A DNA stretch of 64,000 bases from positions 63,265,190 to 63,329,189 of the forward strand of contig CM061233.1 in NCBI GenBank assembly GCA_030844895.1. Reading direction: 5' to 3'. This DNA comes from Ambrosia x helenae (Eukaryota; Streptophyta; Magnoliopsida; Asterales; Asteraceae). Positions 59,225-64,000 of this stretch are shown here, in pieces. The notes below the pieces were generated by a model, which was not told the origin of the DNA, did no database searches, and saw nothing but the letters and a program-made list of their open reading frames with translations. Made by a program: the position numbers and the translations under genes. The first letter of the stretch is position 1, and each line of letters opens with the position of its first letter.

Positions 59225-62200
59225 ATGGCTGAACTAGTGCTTTCTGCCCTCCTCACTGTCCTCTTTGAGAAGCTGGCCTCTACACCTTTGAAAAACATTG
59301 CTCGCTACAGAGGAGTTGATGCTGAGATCAAGAAATGGCACAGATCCTTAACCCAGATTCAAGGTCTGCTTGCTGATGCTTCTCAGAAGGAAATAACCAG
59401 TGCACCTGTGAAACGATGGCTCATTGATCTCCAGCATCTGGCTTATGACATCGATGACATCCTCAATGGTTGGCTGACCGAAGCAATGGAGCGTGACTTC
59501 ACCCATGACTCAGAAGGCATCACCAGCAAGGTAAAAAAGCTATTCCCGAATTGTTGCACTAATTTCTCACGGAATACTACGATGCTTGCCGGGTTATATG
59601 ATATTTCCACCAAATTACAAGATCTGGTTAAGGAGAAAACTGACCTTGGTTTGAGTGTGAAAGAGGAACCCAAGTCAAAAGATAAAAACAGAAGATTACA
59701 AACCTCTATGGTCGATGCATCTCGTATTGTTGGACGTCGAGCGGAGAAAGACGCATTAGTCCACAAGTTATTGGATGGTGAATCATCTGGTCAAAACTTT
59801 AGCATTGTTCCCATAGTCGGTATGGGTGGGGTCGGCAAAACTACTCTGGCTAGAATTTTGTATAATGAAAAGCAAGTGGAGGATCACTTCCAACTAAAGA
59901 CATGGGTTTGTGTTTCAGATGATTTTGATAGCTTTGCTATAAGCAATGTTATCTTCCAATCTGTGACAGGGGAAAGCAGCGATTTTAAAGATTTAAATCT
60001 GCTTCAAGTGGCACTTAGAGATCACCTAAAGGGGAAAAGATTTCTGTTGGTGTTAGATGATGTATGGAGTGAAGATTGTCAAGATTGGGAAACGTTGGTC
60101 GGCCCTTTTCATGTATGTGCTCCTGGAAGTAAAATCATCATGACAGCACGGAAGAATCAGTTGCTCAAAAAGTTGGGTTACGCTCATCTAAACCAGCTAG
60201 AGAGCCTACCACATGACGATGCTGTGTCTTTAATTGCTTTATATGCATTAGGGGTAAATAACTTTGATTCACATTTGTCACTCAAAACACATGGTGAAGG
60301 TATTGCGAAAAAATGTAACGGCTTGCCTTTGGCTTTGATAGCAATTGGTAGATTATTGAGGACAAAAAAGGATGAAGAAGAGTATTGGAAGGAAGTTTTA
60401 AATAGTGAGATGTGGGAATTACCGGTTGAAAGTGAAGTTGTCCCAGCCCTTAAACTAAGCTACCATGATCTATCTGCAACACTTAAGCAGTTGTTTGCAT
60501 ATTGCTCCTTGTTTCCCAAGGACTTCCTGTTTGACAAGGAGGAACTAGTTTTATTATGGATGGCAGAAGGTTTCTTGCACCAGCCAACTCCAAATAATTC
60601 TATAGAAGAACAACGCCTGGGTCACAAATACTTTGATGAGTTGATGTCAAGGTCATTTTTTCAACATGCGCCTAATAATGAATCATTGTTTGTGATGCAT
60701 GACCTCATGAATGACTTGGCGACATCTGTTTCTACAGAATTTTTTGTAAGGTTAGACAATGAGAATTATAAGAATATCAGGAAGGAGATGTTGGGAAAGC
60801 ACCGCCATATGTCTTTTGTTCGTGAAAGATATGAAGCATACAAAAGATTTGAGGCATTCACCGAAGCCAAGAGTTTGAGGACATTCTTAGCAACATCAGT
60901 TGGGGAGGTAAAAAGTTGGGCCAGTTTTTACTTATCCAATAAGATTCTCACGGATTTACTTCCTCAATTACCGTTATTAAGGGTTCTAAGTTTGAGTTGC
61001 TTTGATATTCGTGAGGTACCAGAGTCCATTGGTACTTTGAGGCACTTGAGGTATCTTAATCTATCTCAAACTAGAATCACACATATACCGGAAATTGTTT
61101 GCAATCTTTATAATTTACAAACATTGATCCTATCTGGTTGTAATAAGTTAACTGAGTTGCCAAACAACTTCCCAAGGCTTAAAAATCTTCGTCATCTTGA
61201 TGTTAGTGACACCCCTATTTTGTTTCAAGTGTTGGTAAGGATTAGCGAGTTGAAAAGCCTACAAATTACTCTCTCGAAAATCATTATAGGAAGTGAAAGC
61301 GGATTTGAAATAGCCAAAGTTAAAGACTTTAAGAATCTATGTGGAAATATATCCATTCAAGGTTTGGAACATGTGCAAAATGCAATTCATACACATGAGG
61401 CGAACTTTTCACAAAAGAGGATTAGTGAGTTAAAGCTTGCATGGAGTGATGGGCTAAATGATTCACGAAATGAAATACATGAGAAAGAGGTCCTAAATGA
61501 GCTGCAGCCTTGTCATGAAAAGTTAAAACAACTCAAAGTTAAGTCATATGGGGGATTAGAGTTTCCAAACTGGGTTGGGGATCCCTCGTTTCTTCATTTG
61601 AAGCATGTGTCAATAATTGGTTGTAAGAGATGTACATGTCTACCGCCACTTGCGCAGATACCATCACTTAAGGAGTTGTTTATTGAAGGCTTACATGCAG
61701 TTGAAGCTGTGGATTTTAAGTTATCTGGTGTTGGTTGTGCATTTCTTTCACTTGAAATTCTAAGTTTTAATGATATGAGTGGGTGGAAGAAATGGTCAGG
61801 GGCTGTGTTTCCACGCTTGCAAAAGCTTGAAATAAGAAGGTGTCCTAATTTGGTTGAAGTCACACTTGAAGCTCTACCTTCTTTGAATGATCTAAGAACA
61901 AGTAAATGTGATAGTGGTGTGTTGAGAAGGCTGGTTGAAGTAGCTTCAGCAGTCACCAAGTTGGATATAACAGATATTTCAGGGCTGAATGATGTGGTGT
62001 GGAGAGGTGTTATAGAGTATATTGGGGCACTTGAAGAATTAAGCATCACAGATTGTAATGAAATAAGATACCTGGTGAAATCAGATGCAGTTGCAGGTAA
62101 CATTCTTGTGAAGCTGAGGAAATTGAATGTGAATTATTGTGATAAGTTGGTGAGTATAGGAGAGAAAGAGGATGAGGAGGATAATTGTAGGAGCAACCTC

Positions 62201-63175
62201 CTACCATCTCTTAAGACGTTGGGAGTATATGATTGTAAGAATATGGAGTGTTGCAGTTGTCCAGATGGCATTGAGGTGTTGAGTGTATGGAATTGTAGTT
62301 CAATGACAGTTGTCTCATTTGCAAAAGGACAGGGGAACCTCAAGTCAGTTGAAATAGGTAGTTGCAGGAAACTATTGGAAAGGGAGTTGGGAGGACAAAA
62401 AATGAACAACAATAGAAGCAACATGGCGATTCTTGAATCTATAATAATAGGAAGCTGGCCAAATCTGAAATCAATCAATGAACTCAATTCATTGGTTCAC
62501 CTCACCACATTGAGTATACATGATTGTGAAAGTCTTGAATCATTTCCTGAAAAATTGACGTTGTTAAAGTATCTGAGCATAAGTAAATGCCCCAAATTGG
62601 ACGTTTCCTTTCTAAGTGACAATTGGACATCGTTGGAGATACTACAAATAAGAGAGTGTAAAAGTATGGATGCTTCTTTACCTGGTTGGGTTTGGCCTCC
62701 CAATTTGCGTTCTTTAGGAATAGGGAAGTTGAAGAAGCCCTTCTCAGAGTGGGGCCTACAGAAGAAGTTTCCAACCTCACTTGTGGAACTAGATTTATAC
62801 GGTGATGGTGAATTTTCTCATTTTCTTCCTTCTTCTCTTACTCTTCTTACAATAAGTGGATTTGAGAAATTGGAATCAGTAGTTTCAATGGGACTCCAAC
62901 ACCTCACCTCCCTCCAACATCTCCATTTTGAAAAATGCCCTAACCTGAAGAAAGTGTCTTTGGATCCTCAACACCTCACCTCCCTCCACCATCTCACTTT
63001 TTGGAATTGCCCTAAGATGAAGGATCTACCACAACTGTTGTTGCCTTCACTCTTGAGATTACAAATCATGGGTAACTGCCCAAATCTGAAAGAAAGATGC
63101 AGTAAAAACGGGATTTACTGGCCCCTTATCTCCTATATCCCCAGGATCAGTACATCATCCTGGAGCAGAACATAA
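59225..63175 (+). CDS. CC-NB-ARC-LRR (CNL) disease-resistance-type receptor
   Basis: Intact single-exon gene, 1316 aa. An N-terminal Rx-type coiled-coil domain (about 1-165) carries an EDVID-type motif AYDIDDIL (73-80). The NB-ARC domain includes the P-loop GMGGVGKTT (199-207), kinase-2 LVLDDVW (about 275-281), RNBS-B GSKIIMTAR, GLPLA (366-370), RNBS-D CSLFPKDF and MHD (491-493). Leucine-rich repeats follow from about residue 585 to the C-terminus, including several 'L..C.(N/P)L' type repeats. Kinase and MHD residues are canonical, so the switch should work. Such proteins detect pathogen effectors inside the cell and trigger immunity. The motif set resembles the RPP13-like 1 / I2 group; I do not assign a specific gene. 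The start is the first ATG after stop codons, and MAELVLSALLTVLFEKLAS is a typical CNL beginning. Confidence 0.97.
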   Translation: MAELVLSALLTVLFEKLASTPLKNIARYRGVDAEIKKWHRSLTQIQGLLADASQKEITSAPVKRWLIDLQHLAYDIDDILNGWLTEAMERDFTHDSEGITSKVKKLFPNCCTNFSRNTTMLAGLYDISTKLQDLVKEKTDLGLSVKEEPKSKDKNRRLQTSMVDASRIVGRRAEKDALVHKLLDGESSGQNFSIVPIVGMGGVGKTTLARILYNEKQVEDHFQLKTWVCVSDDFDSFAISNVIFQSVTGESSDFKDLNLLQVALRDHLKGKRFLLVLDDVWSEDCQDWETLVGPFHVCAPGSKIIMTARKNQLLKKLGYAHLNQLESLPHDDAVSLIALYALGVNNFDSHLSLKTHGEGIAKKCNGLPLALIAIGRLLRTKKDEEEYWKEVLNSEMWELPVESEVVPALKLSYHDLSATLKQLFAYCSLFPKDFLFDKEELVLLWMAEGFLHQPTPNNSIEEQRLGHKYFDELMSRSFFQHAPNNESLFVMHDLMNDLATSVSTEFFVRLDNENYKNIRKEMLGKHRHMSFVRERYEAYKRFEAFTEAKSLRTFLATSVGEVKSWASFYLSNKILTDLLPQLPLLRVLSLSCFDIREVPESIGTLRHLRYLNLSQTRITHIPEIVCNLYNLQTLILSGCNKLTELPNNFPRLKNLRHLDVSDTPILFQVLVRISELKSLQITLSKIIIGSESGFEIAKVKDFKNLCGNISIQGLEHVQNAIHTHEANFSQKRISELKLAWSDGLNDSRNEIHEKEVLNELQPCHEKLKQLKVKSYGGLEFPNWVGDPSFLHLKHVSIIGCKRCTCLPPLAQIPSLKELFIEGLHAVEAVDFKLSGVGCAFLSLEILSFNDMSGWKKWSGAVFPRLQKLEIRRCPNLVEVTLEALPSLNDLRTSKCDSGVLRRLVEVASAVTKLDITDISGLNDVVWRGVIEYIGALEELSITDCNEIRYLVKSDAVAGNILVKLRKLNVNYCDKLVSIGEKEDEEDNCRSNLLPSLKTLGVYDCKNMECCSCPDGIEVLSVWNCSSMTVVSFAKGQGNLKSVEIGSCRKLLERELGGQKMNNNRSNMAILESIIIGSWPNLKSINELNSLVHLTTLSIHDCESLESFPEKLTLLKYLSISKCPKLDVSFLSDNWTSLEILQIRECKSMDASLPGWVWPPNLRSLGIGKLKKPFSEWGLQKKFPTSLVELDLYGDGEFSHFLPSSLTLLTISGFEKLESVVSMGLQHLTSLQHLHFEKCPNLKKVSLDPQHLTSLHHLTFWNCPKMKDLPQLLLPSLLRLQIMGNCPNLKERCSKNGIYWPLISYIPRISTSSWSRT

Positions 63176-63782
63176 AGGTCTCTCGACCTCTCCCTTTAAT
63201 AATTTAAAGTTATTTTACTTTTTATTTTTCAAACAAAGCTTTAAAATGTAATCTCAAATATATTGTTGACTGTTTTCTTTCTTTTTTTTTTTTTTTTTTG
63301 TGAAAACTGTTTATTAGATTGTTCATCTTAATATGGAAACTAATGTGTGTAGTCATATGATAATTTATATCTATTTTTAAGCATGTGTTTATATATAATT
63401 AACAAAACTATATTAAAAAGTTCATATTTTATCCAGTATTTAGTTCTAATCAAGTCTTACTAATCAAATTCATATGGCTTCTCTGTGGTTTCATTTGCAA
63501 CAAATACTATTTCGAATATAGTTTTGTTAATCCAGTAAGACTTGCATTTAATCTTAGACCATACCGGTTTGTGGTTTGCTAGAGTCAAACTTGAAAGTGG
63601 CATGAAAAGGGGAACATGTAACATCTGTTCAAGTCTTGTGTTGATTATTCACGTAAAATTGAGTTATTTTAGAGTCCATTTTGGATAGAAAAGGGAGCAT
63701 GTAACATTTGTTTCTTGTGTTTATGTCATTATCTTCACTCTCTTTCTTTATTTGGTAAATCAAGATCTGAAATGGAAATTAT
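63176..63782. other. NLR downstream region
   Basis: AT-rich sequence holding the NLR 3' UTR and spacer, with a T run (about 63283-63299). No recognisable gene. It ends where homology to GLR intron 2 begins. Confidence 0.4.
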
Positions 63783-64000
63783 TGACTTTGACCTCAAAAG
63801 TCAAAATCTACAAATTTGAATTGATATGAAGTCAACTTGACTTGCCTTATGAATTGATCTAAAAAGTCAAATCCTGCAACTGATATGCCTTGTTATTCTT
63901 TGTCAACATTAGTTTTGACTTTCAAGGTCATAATCTACAACTGATATGCCATGTTATTCAGACATTCGATGCAGCGGTTGGAGATGTTACAATTATTACA
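63783..64000 (+). pseudogene. GLR: Partial second copy of the GLR gene (intron 2 and exon 3 start)
   Basis: From 63783 the sequence matches 7433-7651 with few differences: the 3' part of intron 2, the CAG acceptor (63959-63961), and the first 13 codons of exon 3 (TFDAAVGDVTIIT), which are open. Exons 1 and 2 are absent on the left, where NLR downstream sequence begins instead. The copy may therefore be a truncated duplicate or a chimeric gene. The rest lies beyond the window, so calling it a pseudogene is provisional. Confidence 0.8.

Overview
The window is eukaryotic nuclear DNA from a dicot plant. It has GT-AG introns, a plant glutamate receptor-like (GLR) channel gene, a CC-NB-ARC-LRR (NLR) immune-receptor gene, and a dense set of nested plant transposons: Ty3/gypsy Tekay- and Athila-type elements, Ty1/copia, Helitrons, hAT, Stowaway and Tourist MITEs, LINEs and SINEs. 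The repeat style suggests Asteraceae, but that is an impression and not proven by the sequence. There are only two intact host genes. They lie at the two ends, with about 49 kb of repeats between them.

Layout. 1-1963: truncated antisense LTR lying against a LINE fragment (1964-3136). 3137-4549: intergenic and upstream region of the GLR gene. 4550-9917: five-exon GLR gene (951 aa), with SINE and reverse-transcriptase debris in its introns. 10359-14242: three Helitrons, the first antisense and the next two in tandem. 14339-14744: Tourist-like MITE. 15.4-16.3 kb: weak exon-like fragments. 16898-19152: Stowaway MITE split by a 2-kb hAT element that carries an array of foldback repeats. 20.5-21.6 kb: a Helitron terminus and an hAT MITE. 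21.96-22.75 kb: LINE-like reverse-transcriptase remnant. 22751-33655: antisense solo LTR (TSD TTGAT) split by a young gag-only (TR-GAG type) LTR element, 24967-33250 (TSD ATAGC). 33780-34904: hAT element with a SINE inside. About 35.8-52.6 kb: degraded Athila-type element, split by a nearly complete Tekay-type chromodomain retrotransposon, 36670-47207 (TSD AAATT). 53.5-57.8 kb: Helitron-like terminus, copia debris, a second solo LTR family (TSD CAAAA), a copia 3' end and an hAT MITE. 59225-63175: single-exon CNL gene with a duplicated upstream segment. 63783-64000: start of a second copy of the GLR gene, with its breakpoint in intron 2.

How it fits together. The GLR gene is predicted to be a membrane cation channel with ligand-binding lobes, and the CNL an intracellular immune receptor. 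They are not an operon or pathway. Their adjacency looks like a local GLR duplication with an NLR lying between the two copies. The other DNA records several rounds of nested insertion, and many junctions can be dated relative to each other from perfect target-site duplications.

The least ordinary observations are: (i) LTRs that carry tRNA-like Pol III box A/box B modules at fixed positions but with different sequences in each copy; (ii) a Tekay-type gag that appears to need splicing of a 79-bp intron; (iii) a duplicated polypurine-tract/LTR-start junction in the same element; (iv) inverted TTGAC/GTCAA motif pairs that recur through GLR introns 2 and 4. All coordinates and differences were read by eye, without any database search.
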